From Icerya purchasi (taxonomy: Eukaryota; Arthropoda; Insecta; Hemiptera; Monophlebidae), in the NCBI GenBank assembly GCA_039619475.1, contig CM077116.1, positions 147,329,088 to 147,393,087 of the forward strand: a stretch of 64,000 nucleotides of DNA, given 5' to 3'. The notes beneath the pieces were generated by a model. It did not search any database. It was given only the letters and a program-made list of their open reading frames with translations, and was not told the DNA's origin. The position numbers were made by a program, and so were the translations under genes. Shown here one piece after another: positions 49,090 through 59,242 of the stretch; position 1 is the first letter of the stretch; every line of letters starts with the position of its first letter.

Positions 49090-50180
49090 CAATCGCTCGG
49101 CTGCCGAAATTTCACTACTTCTTCTTCTTGCTGTCCCGACCGATGATCTCGTAGTCATGGGTGGCCATCCGGCGAAGACTTGATGATATTCTAGTATCGT
49201 TCTCTGTACTCTGTAATTAATCCTGTCCACGTCTTGATATCACAGAACTAGAGGGGTACGTTGCCTCCGTCCAATTCTTCTTTTACCTTTAATTTTCCCC
49301 ATCAAAATGGTTTGTGTAGCAATCTGGTCTCATGGAACAGGTGTCCACACTATTTCGATTTTCGAATTTTTATTAAATTAATCAATTCACGTTCTTATTT
49401 CATAATCCTGAGTATCTCCTGTGGTTGATATTTTTAGCTGTCCGGGGGGGGGGGGGGGGTTCTTCAGAATTTTTCGGTAGCACTGCAATTCAAAAGTTCG
49501 TGTAATCAATTCAGTGTGTTTTTCTTCAAAGTCTAACGTCTCCCAGCCGTATAGTAAGGTGGACCTTATATATAACACTTTAGAATTCGAACCCTTAATT
49601 CCAAACTAAAATCGTGGCCTGTCAAGGTTTTCCTCATCTTGTTGAATGCACTTCTCGACTGTTCAATCCGACTTTTGATTTCCACTTTAGATCATCCTTT
49701 AGTGTTCCGCTGCGCACCTAGGTGTATTTAAACGATTCGACTTTCCTCAAGCTTTCTTCATTAATGTGTATTCCGGGGCTGGTGTTATTTCCAATATTAT
49801 CTTTGTTTTCTTTGCGTTTAATGATATTCCGTACTTTCGACTAATCTCATCTACTTTTTCTATGATCGATTTCAGTTCCTTGGCACTACCAACAGCTTTT
49901 ATAACGAATATTATCGATGTAGTTCCCACAGCTATCCTAATACACACCTATTGTGCTGTCTTCCCCAGAGTTTCCTCGAAGATTTGTTCTGCGTAGATGT
50001 TGAACAGCATTGGCGACAAGACATATCCTTGCCTCCCTCCGCGGTTAACATTCATTGGATTCGAAGTAGTATTTTGATCTAATGAAATAATAGTGTTCCG
50101 GTTAAGATACACAGGTTTTTGATTATTCGACGAGCACTTTTTACTACTACTAGTATTTAATTGCAAGCCTCGACACACAT
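49090..50180 (-). mobile_element. 5'-truncated GAA-tailed LINE, decayed
   Basis: Minus-strand order: GGRQGYVLSPMLFNIYAEQI (50178-50000), SAKELKSIIEKVDEISRKYG and ISLNAKKTKIILEI (49947-49750), STLLYGWETLDFEEKHTEL (49578-49450), an ILMGKIKGKRRIGRRQ basic tail (about 49290), then YHQVFAGWPPMTTRS. It ends at a run of GAA (plus CTTCTTCTTCTTG at 49118-49130), as does the copy at 36717. The FADD box is lost. A G run at 49445-49459 sits inside the RT-C-terminal frame. Confidence 0.7.
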
Positions 50181-50779
50181 TGTGATGTCAATTCATACTC
50201 GCTTTTATTACTAGACATACATGGCTTACATCTTAGCAATTTCAATAGATTTCTCGGAATTTTCTAATACAACCCGATTACGTTGCTACAAAAGTCCCAC
50301 ATTTCGGATCTCGGTACATATATACATATTAACGTAAAATATACACACGCAAACTATTTAAAATTCTTTATTTTCCTTCTTTGAATTAATTAGTTAATTA
50401 TTATTATTATTCATATTATTTTTACTTCTTTTTTTTTTATATTTAATATTTAAATTAAAAAACCAACCCATTTGGTTCGTTACAATAGTCAACAAAGTTA
50501 AGCAAATTGAAAAAGTCTTATACATTTCGGTTTTTTATTAAGTATCTTCCGTTTTTCTCTTTCGTTTTTAAACTTTTTTGGCATTCAAAAATCGAATGTT
50601 AATCATCTAATTTCTCTTCGCAGTTTTTATAGATATCCGATTCAGCAATTTTAAATTTTCGTGTCAAAAATCGGGTGAAGTTATAATCTGTATAAAAATG
50701 TTGCATTTGTACTCTTTCTTCGATAATTGGTACTGTTTCCGGAAGAACTCTGGCATTGAATATTGAAGTACTTATGAGA
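50181..50779. other. AT-rich spacer
   Basis: Separates two head-to-head LINE fragments. Contains ATT-rich low-complexity sequence. No gene supported. Confidence 0.4.
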
Positions 50780-51075
50780 CTGGGAAAGAAAACTCTTACA
50801 AACCATCAAATAAACGGAAGCTACAATATTTGGGACACATCATGAATGAGAGGATCAAGGCATACCATTCTAAAAATGCTACTCGAGGGTAAAATTACTA
50901 GGAAGAGAGTGAGAGGAAGGCGTCAAATTTCACGGATGGACAATCTTAGCAACTGGTTTAACTGTTCCTCAGCAGAGCTTTTCCGATCAGCCGTGGATAG
51001 AAAGAAATTCCAATTGTGTGCATCGCCAACCTTCAAAATGGAGACGGCGGATGTAGAAGAAGAAGAAGATTCCAC
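50780..51075 (+). mobile_element. 3' end of GAA-tailed LINE
   Basis: Plus-strand pieces KRKLQYLGHIMNE, then in another frame LLEGKITRKRVRGRRQIS, NLSNWFNCSSAELFRSAVDR and KKFQLCASP, ending ADVEEEED encoded by GATGTAGAAGAAGAAGAAGA. The LGHIM and basic GRR motifs, the ELFR segment and the GAA tail match the family at 36717 and 49090. About 300 bp is retained. Confidence 0.75.
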
Positions 51076-51673
51076 ACACTAAACGAGAGGGTTATTACTT
51101 TACTACAGTAAGCAAAGTGAATCTTTAAGGAAACTGCTTTTTCAACGTTTACTTTAACGACTACCGAGTATCAGCGTTCACCGATATTGACATATCGGTA
51201 CCGATATCGACTGACCGGAGTATATTTGAACGGCGTCAGTATGTCACATACGCAATTGTACTATTTACTTTAGAGATGAAAAATGGCGCTAAGGAGATGT
51301 CGATTTTCTTTCATTCGAATTTAAATTGTTATCCGTGGTAATTAGCAGTTTTAAATCGTTGTCTTATTAAGTTATTATCAACTTACTTTCTTTAAATTGA
51401 TTAACGGAGTTTCAGGGACGTTTTGAAAACTTTTCTAATAGACTTTTTCGGCTCTATTGAGTAATATAGAAATAAAATAATGACTTTCAACGAAGAAAAA
51501 AAAATCATTATTATTCGTACCTAATTTCGCGCGAATGAGAACCATCATTATCAGTGTAATTTTTAATATTTTTATTGTACATTTTATGACAAATCAAAAT
51601 TCTAAATGAATTAAATAATTAATTTCCTATAGTTATAATTTTGCAGCGAAGTGTTTAGCGGAAATGTATTTTC

Positions 51674-51714
<41 letters not shown>

Positions 51715-52994
51715 GGCGAGTGTATATGTTTAGAATATCCTCTCGCTCATACTGGTCGATTTTTTGCTTTCAAAAACCAAAACGTTCTATATGCCGATAC
51801 GAATGTTACTTACACACGTAAAAGTGTATTACGCAAAAACAGTTTCAGATTTTTTATGCATTGAAAGTAGCTTATAATAAAATCGAAAAAAAACGAAATG
51901 TTAGTTTATATTAAAAATTAAATTCGTATTTCAAAATTCAATTGTAACGACTAAAACCATTGAAGGACAAAAACAGAAAAACAAACGAGGTTCAGAAAAT
52001 TCAATTTACCAACTTGATTGTCTGCCGTTCTGTTTGGCATTTATAATAATGCAGCGAAACAGCGAAGTTATAGCATAGACCGGGGCTCCTCGTTTGTTAA
52101 TATTTAAAATAGTTAATCGCAAAAACAAATAAAGAAAAAAGATACATCTTTCAAATATAAAAAAAAGAAAAAAGAAAAAAGGATGAAATAAATAAGGTAA
52201 AAAGAAACTAAATATTGTTCACATCAATAGAAAGCCGCGTGCAATAAAAATTGAAAATTTGTCCAAGTGAAAAGCAAAACTTAGTCGTCATTAAAAGAAA
52301 AATAAAAACCATCATACTACAAACTAGCGCCGCAGTAAAAAATGAAAACAGCAGCAGTCTGGATGATAATTTTTTTTTGTTATTGTATATAGCTATATTG
52401 TATAATGCTTTCCCCATTCTTTAAATGTTTTCCTTTAACGTTTTCGGCAATATCTTAACACATTCATGAAAACATTTCTAGCATTTTACTTTTTTTTTAA
52501 TTGTGTTTATAATTAATTTAATTTTACGAACTAATTAAATAACGGTATTTATATGGATTATTATGCTATTTCTGTTTTGTTGAATATCTCACTTCGTATG
52601 AGGTCCTAAGTATTTTTAACTCTGCAGTGCGCTACACAAGCGGGTCAAAACTTCGGATATGTGTATTTAAAATAATTAAAAAATGCATAGAAAAAAAAAT
52701 TAAATGTCCCACGCAATGTAAATTACCCAATGCATTAAACGAGAATCAATTATTAGTTTTAATTGATTTTGGCAGTATGGTTAAAACAAACTTTTCTGGC
52801 ATATTTTTACTATGATAGAATCATCGATTAAACGACATTTAATCATAAAAATTGGGTCAGATTACGTAACAATGCAAACGTTTTATGCAATCTCAGTATA
52901 GAGTCGATAAAATCATTTTGGGAGTTTGAAATATAGAATAGTTGAAATAATTAGGAAGCGGAAATGTAGTAAGTTTTTACGATTTAGGATCTGC
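51076..52994. other. No gene supported; (TA)n at 51677-51711
   Basis: AT-rich. Contains a 16-bp perfect palindrome ATATCGGTACCGATAT at 51192-51207. No coding signature recognised. Confidence 0.45.
51677..51711. repeat. (TA)n microsatellite
   Basis: TA dinucleotides over about 35 bp. The overlapping short frame is an artefact. Confidence 0.95.
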
Positions 52995-54400
52995 TTTTTT
53001 TTTTGCTTTTTTTTTTTTTTTTCCTTCCCTTTTTTAAATTGTGTGTGCTGTTTGTAACTACTGTGGTCATTACAGCACACACAAGGGGAGGTTATTTAGA
53101 TTTGTTGTGTTAGGCCACTCATTCTTACAAAGGCTATAATTCGAGTGATGTTTATTAATTCGTTAGAGAGTATGCCCTCTATGTTTCCCAGCAAGTCCAG
53201 TTGTTTTCGTAATACCTTCATCTTTTGGCAGGTGAGCAGTATATGAGAGACTGTTGGTATGGTTATCTGGCCGCACAGGGGACACATAGTCGGAGGCGGG
53301 GTTTTTTGTCGATTATGTGTTTGTGGGAAATAGCGATATGCCCGATTCGCAGTCGGCTGAGGATCTTAAAGTCGTTTCTGGATGTTCCTTTTGGTGGCCA
53401 CCATGGTTCAACTGTGGGCTTTATGCTTCTTAAGAATGTTGTAGCAGCTGCCCATTCAGTTCTCCACTGCTTTTCGCACGCTCTTAATAATGTGTATTCC
53501 ATTGATGTCGGTAGTTCCGCGTCTTCTGGCATTGGCGAGAGCAAGGCAGACCGTGCTGCTATGTCAACCCTCTCGTTGCCAGGCACTCCACTGTGTCCGG
53601 GAACTTATCAGCGACACATGACTGCCCTTTAGGTGTAATTGGTATAAGTTGTGCCATATCTCTTGTACCAGCTGGTTGTTGTATTTTGGGCCCTTAATCA
53701 TGTTTAAGGATTGTAAAGAGTCAGTAACCAGGAGGTAGTTACTGGTTCTGGTGTGAGATGTGGTGATGTAGTGGAAGCAGTGTGCGATTGCGTACAGCTC
53801 TGCGTCCAATACTGAACAGGCATCGTTGAGCCTGGTTTCGTATAAGATGTCATCACCCTCGAATGCACAGGCTGCTGGCAGTGAACCTTCTTCACCGACT
53901 GCCTTGGCTCCATCTGTGTAGTAAATTAGATGGTTGTGGTACTTGTTAATTGCCCTAACTGCCACTTCCACTGGATATAGGGGGCTTGTTGTATTTGGAT
54001 TTTGTGTCAGCGATAGATCGATATTTATTTGGACCGTGATCCAAGGAGGAATGTGGATTTGGGACTGGCAATACCACATCTTCGCAGTTCTATCACTAAT
54101 TCTGGTAATGGGTCGCCGGGAAAGTTTGGTTCGAGGTGGTAATGCTCTAACTGTAGGGGAAGGTTTCGTGTGTTGTTCAAGTGGTGGTACATAGTTCGCA
54201 GTGTGAAGTATTTTCGGGATAAAAGGAGTGGAGGGCACCCGGATAGAACACACATGCTGCTAGCTGGGGAGGTTCGATGCACTCCCAGAATGGTTCTCAA
54301 TGCGGAGTGGTGGACAGGATCGAGGGATTTCAATAAGGATTTACTGGCTGAGGAGTACACCTGGCTTTTGATTCGCTCTTATTTAAGGAAAGCACATAGT
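52995..54400 (-). mobile_element. 5'-truncated LINE of a second RNase H family
   Basis: The minus-strand coding region runs from 54400 to 53094 in four frame blocks. They are: VYSSASKSLLKSLDPVHHSA, LRTILGVHRTSPASSM (post-RT); YYTDGAKAVGEE (first RNase H Asp), VLDAELYAI (Glu) and LLVTDSLQSLNMIKG (Asp); then after a frameshift near 53600 VPGHSGVPGNERVDIAARSA; SRLRIGH, CPLCG and VSHILLTCQKM (C-terminal Cys/His). All four acidic RNase H residues are present. Only a few lesions occur, so it is rather young. The 3' UTR holds a 12-bp hairpin and then A-rich sequence (T runs 52995-53022). Confidence 0.85.
53040..53083 (-). promoter_or_regulatory. 3' UTR stem-loop of the LINE
   Basis: TGTGTGTGCTGT (53040-53051) and ACAGCACACACA (53072-53083) are perfect reverse complements, giving a 12-bp stem with a 20-nt loop. 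It lies between the LINE stop codon (53094) and its A-rich tail. In several LINEs a 3' stem-loop is the recognition site for the element's own reverse transcriptase. That role here is inferred from position. Confidence 0.6.
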
Positions 54401-54736
54401 AAAGGGTTTTTTTGTAATGGAGGTATAGAATTTTAACGTGTTAAGAGATTACTTCGGATAAAAATAAATATATAAAATTTCGTTTTTTTTTTTATTTTTC
54501 ACATATTACATCTCATAGAGTTTTATTAATTGAAGTAAAAAAAATGAAAACAACTTTGCGCAGATGAAAGTTTCTAGTGGGTCTTTCTCGTGAAAGTCGC
54601 TCGGTCACAAGCATCGTCCGAAAAAAGGGCAAATTGAAAAACGATTTTTGAGAAGAAAAGCTACAAAGACAAAAAAATGAAAAAAAAAAAAAAACTTCTT
54701 TGATTAACATTTTGAATTTTAAAATCAAAAAAACCT
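54401..54736. other. Spacer between two LINEs
   Basis: AT-rich, A-rich on the plus strand. No gene seen. Confidence 0.4.
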
Positions 54737-54762
54737 TTTTTTTTTTTTTTTTTTTTTTTTTC
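54737..54762 (-). other. Poly(A) tail of the full-length LINE
   Basis: A run of about 26 T on the plus strand directly follows the LINE 3' UTR on the minus strand. Its uninterrupted length suggests a recent insertion, because such tails shrink and mutate with age. Confidence 0.85.
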
Positions 54763-54821
54763 CCCTACCCTGGGCGCGCCAGCGGCCTTGACCCAACAAC
54801 ATGAAAAATTAACAGTTATAA

Positions 54822-57800
54822 CTAAATAACCAGGCGGTCAGAAATGGAGAGGACAAAGGACAGTAGCAATGGGATAACTGAAGGCAATGGGAAGGAAAGA
54901 ATATAGGTAGCGTTAAAGGGAGTAGGAAGACCCAAAACTAGAAGTTGGGTGTAAAGAATAGAGCGTTCGTTAGAGAGTGCTGAACATTCGAATAGGATGT
55001 GATTTGAATCACAAATACAAGAAGGCTCAGAAGCGTGAAGAGAGCAGAAAGGAGAAGGGGACAAAGCGAATCGAAAGCGAGAAGAGGGGAGAAGAGAATG
55101 ATTGATTCTAAGCCTAATTAAGGAAACAACAGTGGAACGACGACAGATAGGAATAGATTGAAACCAAGGCAGGAAACTAGGAACCGGTTGAATAAGACGG
55201 TACTGAGAAAAGCGATTTGAGAATATAGATGGATACATGTCAGACCAAAGTCTGGAATGATTAGAGCGTGATAGAGAAAGAATGTCTGAGGAAGGGAAAG
55301 AGTCGAGGAAAGGACCAGTGCGGGCGGCTGAGCGAGCTAAAGAGTCAGCTGAGTCATTTCCCTCAATATTGGAATGACTAGAGACCCATAGAAAGTCTAT
55401 GGAAATGGAGCGGAACGAGAACAAAGAGGAGACAAGAGAACGGATAGAGAGGATGATACCGTCAGAAGTATAAGAAGGAGGAGAGGAGATGGCTTGAAGA
55501 ACGCCTTTGGAATCAGAGACAATCAGGAATTTGTGAACTCCACTCGTAGAGGATATGAAATGAATTGCACGAAGAATTGAGATCGACTCGGCCGAGAAGA
55601 TAGAGCAGAAGGAAGGAAGTCTGAAGGACTCAGAGTGTAGGAACGTAGGAGACGTATACGCACCACCCACGCCCCCATCACTCTTGGAGCCATCCGAGAA
55701 GATTAAGGCATGGGAAGGAAAAGAAGAGTTCAGCAGCTGAAAGAATTCGAAGTTGACTACATTGTGAGAGGAACAATTAGCTCGGACTGGAAGAGAGGAG
55801 AAATTGATGGGGTGCCATATGCTATTAAAGTCGAAAGAAAAGTAAGGAAGACTGTTATAAGAGGAAACGTAGGGAGAAAAATTGGAAACACGAGCAGCTA
55901 TATGCGATAAAATCGGAATTCTATGAGGCGCCAAGCGCCAGTGATTTTTGATATAAAGATAGGAAGGGATAATATTGGATGACAAAATGGGGAGGCGTTT
56001 TATTAAAAATCGATAACCGAGGAGTGAACGACGAATGGAAAGAGGTTGAGTGGAAGATTCGGATAGAATCGCAGGAATAGGAGAAGATCTTAAAGCACCA
56101 ATGCATAGGCGAAGGCAGGAATTCTGAATTGTGTCAAGTTTCGAAAGGAGAGACTTGGAGGCACTGCCATAAATGAAGGAACAATAGTCGAGTTTGGACC
56201 GAATAATCGATTTATATAGAATTAATAGAATGCACGGGTCTCCACCCCATCTGAGCGGTGATAAAGATTTGAGGAGATTAAGTCTTTTGATCGAGGAATT
56301 ATAGATATAATTAATATGTTCATGAAATGTAAGGCGACTATTTAAGAAAATACCTAGATAACATATGGAATTAACAGTGGGAATAGGTGTACCAGATACG
56401 TTGATGTTTATAAAAGCACGATTAAAGGGGCGGAGAGCAAAAATTATACAGGAAGACTTGGAAGGGGAAAGAGAGAGGTGGAGTGTAGATAGAGCATTGC
56501 TAAGATGGGACAATGAATGGTTTAACTCGTTGGTGGCAGAGGACAGATCATCTGAGGTGGAATAAACTAAAATGTCATCAGCAAAAAGGAGAGAGAAAGA
56601 GGGAATAGGAAGCAAAGCAATATCGAAAGAGTAAATATTAAAAAGAGTGGGGCTAAGGCAGGATCCCTGGGGAAGCCCACGATAGACGCATCTAGAGGTG
56701 GAAAGAGAAGGAGAAGATAGATAAAGAGTTCTATGTTGAAAGAGGTTGAGTATAAGAGAGATAAAAACCGGAGGGAGATTAAGAGAGAGAAGTTTGGAGC
56801 CCAGAGAAGGAAGATGCACATTGTCGAATGCAGAGCAGACATCGACAAAAGAAGCGACAGTAAATTTCTTAGAAAGGAATGATTTATAGATATCTGCAAG
56901 GAAGGTACTGATGCAATCTACCGGGCCAAGCCCGGGGCGAAAACCGAACATATTAGAAGGAACTAGATTATTATGCTCAAGCCACCAAACAAGACGATTG
57001 TTTATTAAACCTTCAAAGAGTTTGCGCAGACATGAGGCTAGGGAGATAGGACGGAAGGAACACTGATTTTTTTTCGGAATTGGAATGACGATGAAGTCAT
57101 TCCAAGACTCAGGAGTAAATCCAGAGAGTAGGAAAGAGTTGAAGATATTCAGAAGGGAGAGCAGCGAGGAAGGAGAGAGTTTTTTAAGAATAGGGAAAGA
57201 AAGACCGTCCAAGCCAGGAGCAGAAGGAGAGGTTTTGTTAAGAACGGACAAGAGTTCCTCGTAGCGGAAAGGGGACGATAGGAAATGAGGTTCTGAGGAA
57301 TTTGGGAGCGAAGGAATGATCGATTCCTCGAAAGTGGGGACATACGGAGGAGCAATAGAGTCCAAGAAAGAGTGAAGTTCAGGCAAAGAAGGATGAGAGA
57401 AGTGGGGACGCTCAGAAAGAGGAGATCTGAACGCTTTTGCCATTTTCCATATCTTAGAGAGAGGCGTATCTCTAGAGAAAGATGAACAAAATGATTTCCA
57501 AGAGTTCCTCTTGGCAGATTTTGAAACGTACCGAGCCTTTGCGTTGGCTTCTTTGTGAGCTAAAAAGTTGGATATTGAGGAACAAGAACGAAAGGCTTTG
57601 AAGGTAGCGGTGCTTCTTTGGAAGGCAACTTTACACTCTTCATTCCACCAAAGAGAGGAGGCACAAGAGGAAGAACGACCGCGCGAAAAGGAAGAAGGAG
57701 GGGAGGAAGCGGAAAGAGCAGAATATAGAGATTGAATGAAGAAGTTGTACTGGGATAACGGGTCGGGAAAATCCAGAATAAGGGGGAGTGAGGAATCCAC

Positions 57801-58565
57801 CAAAGATCGGAATTTAGTCCAATCTGTTTTGGAGAGAAGCCAGTGAGGAGCGTGCAAGGGCCTGAAAGGTTTAGAAGGAAGAGCGTTGTTGAGAGTTAGG
57901 AGAATGGGGAGATGATCACTGCCAAAAGTGCCGTCGAGAGTTCTCCAGGAGCTTACAAGACCAAGATTCGGAGATGAAAACGAGAGGTCGATTGCACTAG
58001 AAGAAGATGGATGTTTGAAGAAAGTAGGAGAACGATCGTTGTGGAGAAAAAGATTATGGTTTAGGATGAGATTTTCCAGAGTCACACCGTTAGGATTGCG
58101 CCCTGTGCAGCCCCACATAGGAGAGTGCGCATTCCAGTCTCCACCAATAATAAATGGATCAGATAGGGATGAAAGGAATGAAGACAAAGGAAGACTAGAG
58201 ACGCTGGAGTTGGGAGGGATGTACACGCAAGCAATATGTAAAGGATTCGGGAGAAGATTTACAAGTGAAATGTGGATCATGTTAGGGTGGTTGGGAAGGG
58301 GCGGAGGAAGAAATGGGATATTGTGGGTGTGATAGGATAGATCGTGTCTAATTAAAATCGCAACGCCACCATACCCATCCATACGGTCAGATCGAACTAG
58401 AGAATAACCTTTGAAATCAAGAGATGAGGAGGATTTAAGCCAAGTTTCAGATAACAGCGCTACATGGATATTGTAGAAGTCTAATAGACATTCTACACTT
58501 AGTTTATTAGCTCGTAAGCTACGGCAATTCCATTGAAGGATGTTTAAGGCGTAAGACCGCGACAT
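54822..58565 (-). CDS. LINE ORF2: endonuclease, reverse transcriptase, RNase H
   Basis: 1247 aa. The start chosen is the ATG at 58565-58563. The frame is open further upstream but without another ATG. The AP-type endonuclease (residues about 8-225) has LQWNCRSL, SETWL (39-43), GGDWNAH (141-147) and GSDHLP (215-220) and nicks the target. Reverse transcriptase (about 450-760) has FRPISLAS, GFRPG, FVDVCSAFD (Asp575), RGLPQGSCLSP and FADD (661-664). RNase H (about 950-1080) keeps FSDGS (Asp958), SAES (Glu993), VSDS (Asp1018), SSH (His1064) and GNDSAD (Asp1071). A C-terminal C-x-C-x3-H-x4-C motif (1183-1194) follows. No stop or frameshift, so the enzyme is plausibly active. It copies the element RNA at the nicked target in the nucleus. 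The start lies one base after the ORFX stop. Confidence 0.93.
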   Translation of the reverse strand: MSRSYALNILQWNCRSLRANKLSVECLLDFYNIHVALLSETWLKSSSSLDFKGYSLVRSDRMDGYGGVAILIRHDLSYHTHNIPFLPPPLPNHPNMIHISLVNLLPNPLHIACVYIPPNSSVSSLPLSSFLSSLSDPFIIGGDWNAHSPMWGCTGRNPNGVTLENLILNHNLFLHNDRSPTFFKHPSSSSAIDLSFSSPNLGLVSSWRTLDGTFGSDHLPILLTLNNALPSKPFRPLHAPHWLLSKTDWTKFRSLVDSSLPLILDFPDPLSQYNFFIQSLYSALSASSPPSSFSRGRSSSCASSLWWNEECKVAFQRSTATFKAFRSCSSISNFLAHKEANAKARYVSKSAKRNSWKSFCSSFSRDTPLSKIWKMAKAFRSPLSERPHFSHPSLPELHSFLDSIAPPYVPTFEESIIPSLPNSSEPHFLSSPFRYEELLSVLNKTSPSAPGLDGLSFPILKKLSPSSLLSLLNIFNSFLLSGFTPESWNDFIVIPIPKKNQCSFRPISLASCLRKLFEGLINNRLVWWLEHNNLVPSNMFGFRPGLGPVDCISTFLADIYKSFLSKKFTVASFVDVCSAFDNVHLPSLGSKLLSLNLPPVFISLILNLFQHRTLYLSSPSLSTSRCVYRGLPQGSCLSPTLFNIYSFDIALLPIPSFSLLFADDILVYSTSDDLSSATNELNHSLSHLSNALSTLHLSLSPSKSSCIIFALRPFNRAFININVSGTPIPTVNSICYLGIFLNSRLTFHEHINYIYNSSIKRLNLLKSLSPLRWGGDPCILLILYKSIIRSKLDYCSFIYGSASKSLLSKLDTIQNSCLRLCIGALRSSPIPAILSESSTQPLSIRRSLLGYRFLIKRLPILSSNIIPSYLYIKNHWRLAPHRIPILSHIAARVSNFSPYVSSYNSLPYFSFDFNSIWHPINFSSLPVRANCSSHNVVNFEFFQLLNSSFPSHALIFSDGSKSDGGVGGAYTSPTFLHSESFRLPSFCSIFSAESISILRAIHFISSTSGVHKFLIVSDSKGVLQAISSPPSYTSDGIILSIRSLVSSLFSFRSISIDFLWVSSHSNIEGNDSADSLARSAARTGPFLDSFPSSDILSLSRSNHSRLWSDMYPSIFSNRFSQYRLIQPVPSFLPWFQSIPICRRSTVVSLIRLRINHSLLPSSRFRFALSPSPFCSLHASEPSCICDSNHILFECSALSNERSILYTQLLVLGLPTPFNATYILSFPLPSVIPLLLSFVLSISDRLVI

Positions 58566-58566
58566 T

Positions 58567-59058
58567 CTAGTTAAAAGGAGAAGAGGAATTAAAAGAATGA
58601 GAAAAAGTAGCGGGAGAAGATAGAGCTGAAATTGAAGTAAAAGAAAGGAGGGCAAGGGTAGTAGGAAGGGTATAATAAATGAGAGGAGATCGCTTGTAGA
58701 TGATCTTCCAACTTAAAGGAGAAGTCGACAATGGAAAAAAGAGTAGAAGAGAGAAGACGTGTCCGAAATTGGATACAGGCAAAATTGAAGATACCTCAAT
58801 ATTAGCGGTACCGTCAGTAATTAAAAATAAACCGGAGAAATACCTGCACGAACTGGGTTGATGCCCAGTTTGTAGGCTTCCTTCCGACATAGTGTTGAAA
58901 AAGAGACGAGAGAAATATCTGCACGAACTGGGTTGATGACCAGTTTGTAGGCTTCCTTCCGACATGTTGTTAAACCAGAGACGGGAGAAATACCTGCACG
59001 AACTGGGTTGACGACCAGTTTGTAGGCTTCCTTCCATAATGATATAGCTATGTAGCAT
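58567..59058 (-). CDS. ORFX: middle frame with three 25-residue repeats
   Basis: 163 aa from the first ATG in this frame (59058) to TAG at 58569-58567. The frame stays open back to 59364 inside ORF1, but without an ATG. Residues 9-33, 34-58 and 59-81 are near-identical repeats starting EGSLQTG(R/H)QPSSCRYFS. An ATG at 59037, 58965 and 58890 precedes each repeat. The tail is Ser/Leu-rich without recognisable domains. Its stop is followed by A and then the ORF2 ATG. ORF1, ORFX and ORF2 lie in three different frames. It may be a real small protein or only a reinitiation leader for ORF2. The coding strand is pyrimidine-rich, which lowers stop frequency, so chance openness is possible. Confidence 0.5.
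   Translation of the reverse strand: MLHSYIIMEGSLQTGRQPSSCRYFSRLWFNNMSEGSLQTGHQPSSCRYFSRLFFNTMSEGSLQTGHQPSSCRYFSGLFLITDGTANIEVSSILPVSNFGHVFSLLLFFPLSTSPLSWKIIYKRSPLIYYTLPTTLALLSFTSISALSSPATFSHSFNSSSPFN
58826..59034 (-). repeat. 75-bp tandem repeat, three units, each with a hairpin
   Basis: The unit is 75 bp (exactly 25 codons). Anchors AACTGGGTTG occur at 58851, 58926 and 59001. Each unit contains a small inverted repeat: AACTGGG-ttgatg-CCCAGTT in the first, and AACTGG-n8-CCAGTT in the other two. Units differ at only a few positions, so the array arose or was homogenised recently. Confidence 0.9.
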
Positions 59059-59242
59059 GAAGGAAAAATGGAATAAAATTCGAACTAAGGAAAGTTTTAA
59101 GTTGATGATTCCTGAGCGAACAGTTATCCTTGGCGAAACGGACGCAAAAGAAAAAAGGAGAAATAAGAGTAACAAGTATAGAATGGGGTGCTGGAAGATG
59201 GTGAAAAAGGAGAAAGAAAGAACAAAGGATGAAAGAGGTGGT

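Noticed and set aside
53225..53632. 135-codon plus-strand frame
   Set aside because: It is the antisense shadow of the RNase H LINE coding region on the minus strand.
57928..58332. 134-codon plus-strand frame
   Set aside because: Antisense to the endonuclease domain of LINE ORF2, which has all catalytic motifs.
58566..58655. 30-residue hydrophobic N-terminal extension of ORF2
   Set aside because: The upstream start is TTG, not ATG. The first ATG in frame is at 58565, just before the endonuclease domain.
58826..59034. CRISPR-like repeat array
   Set aside because: The 75-bp units are contiguous with no spacers and lie within a eukaryotic retrotransposon.
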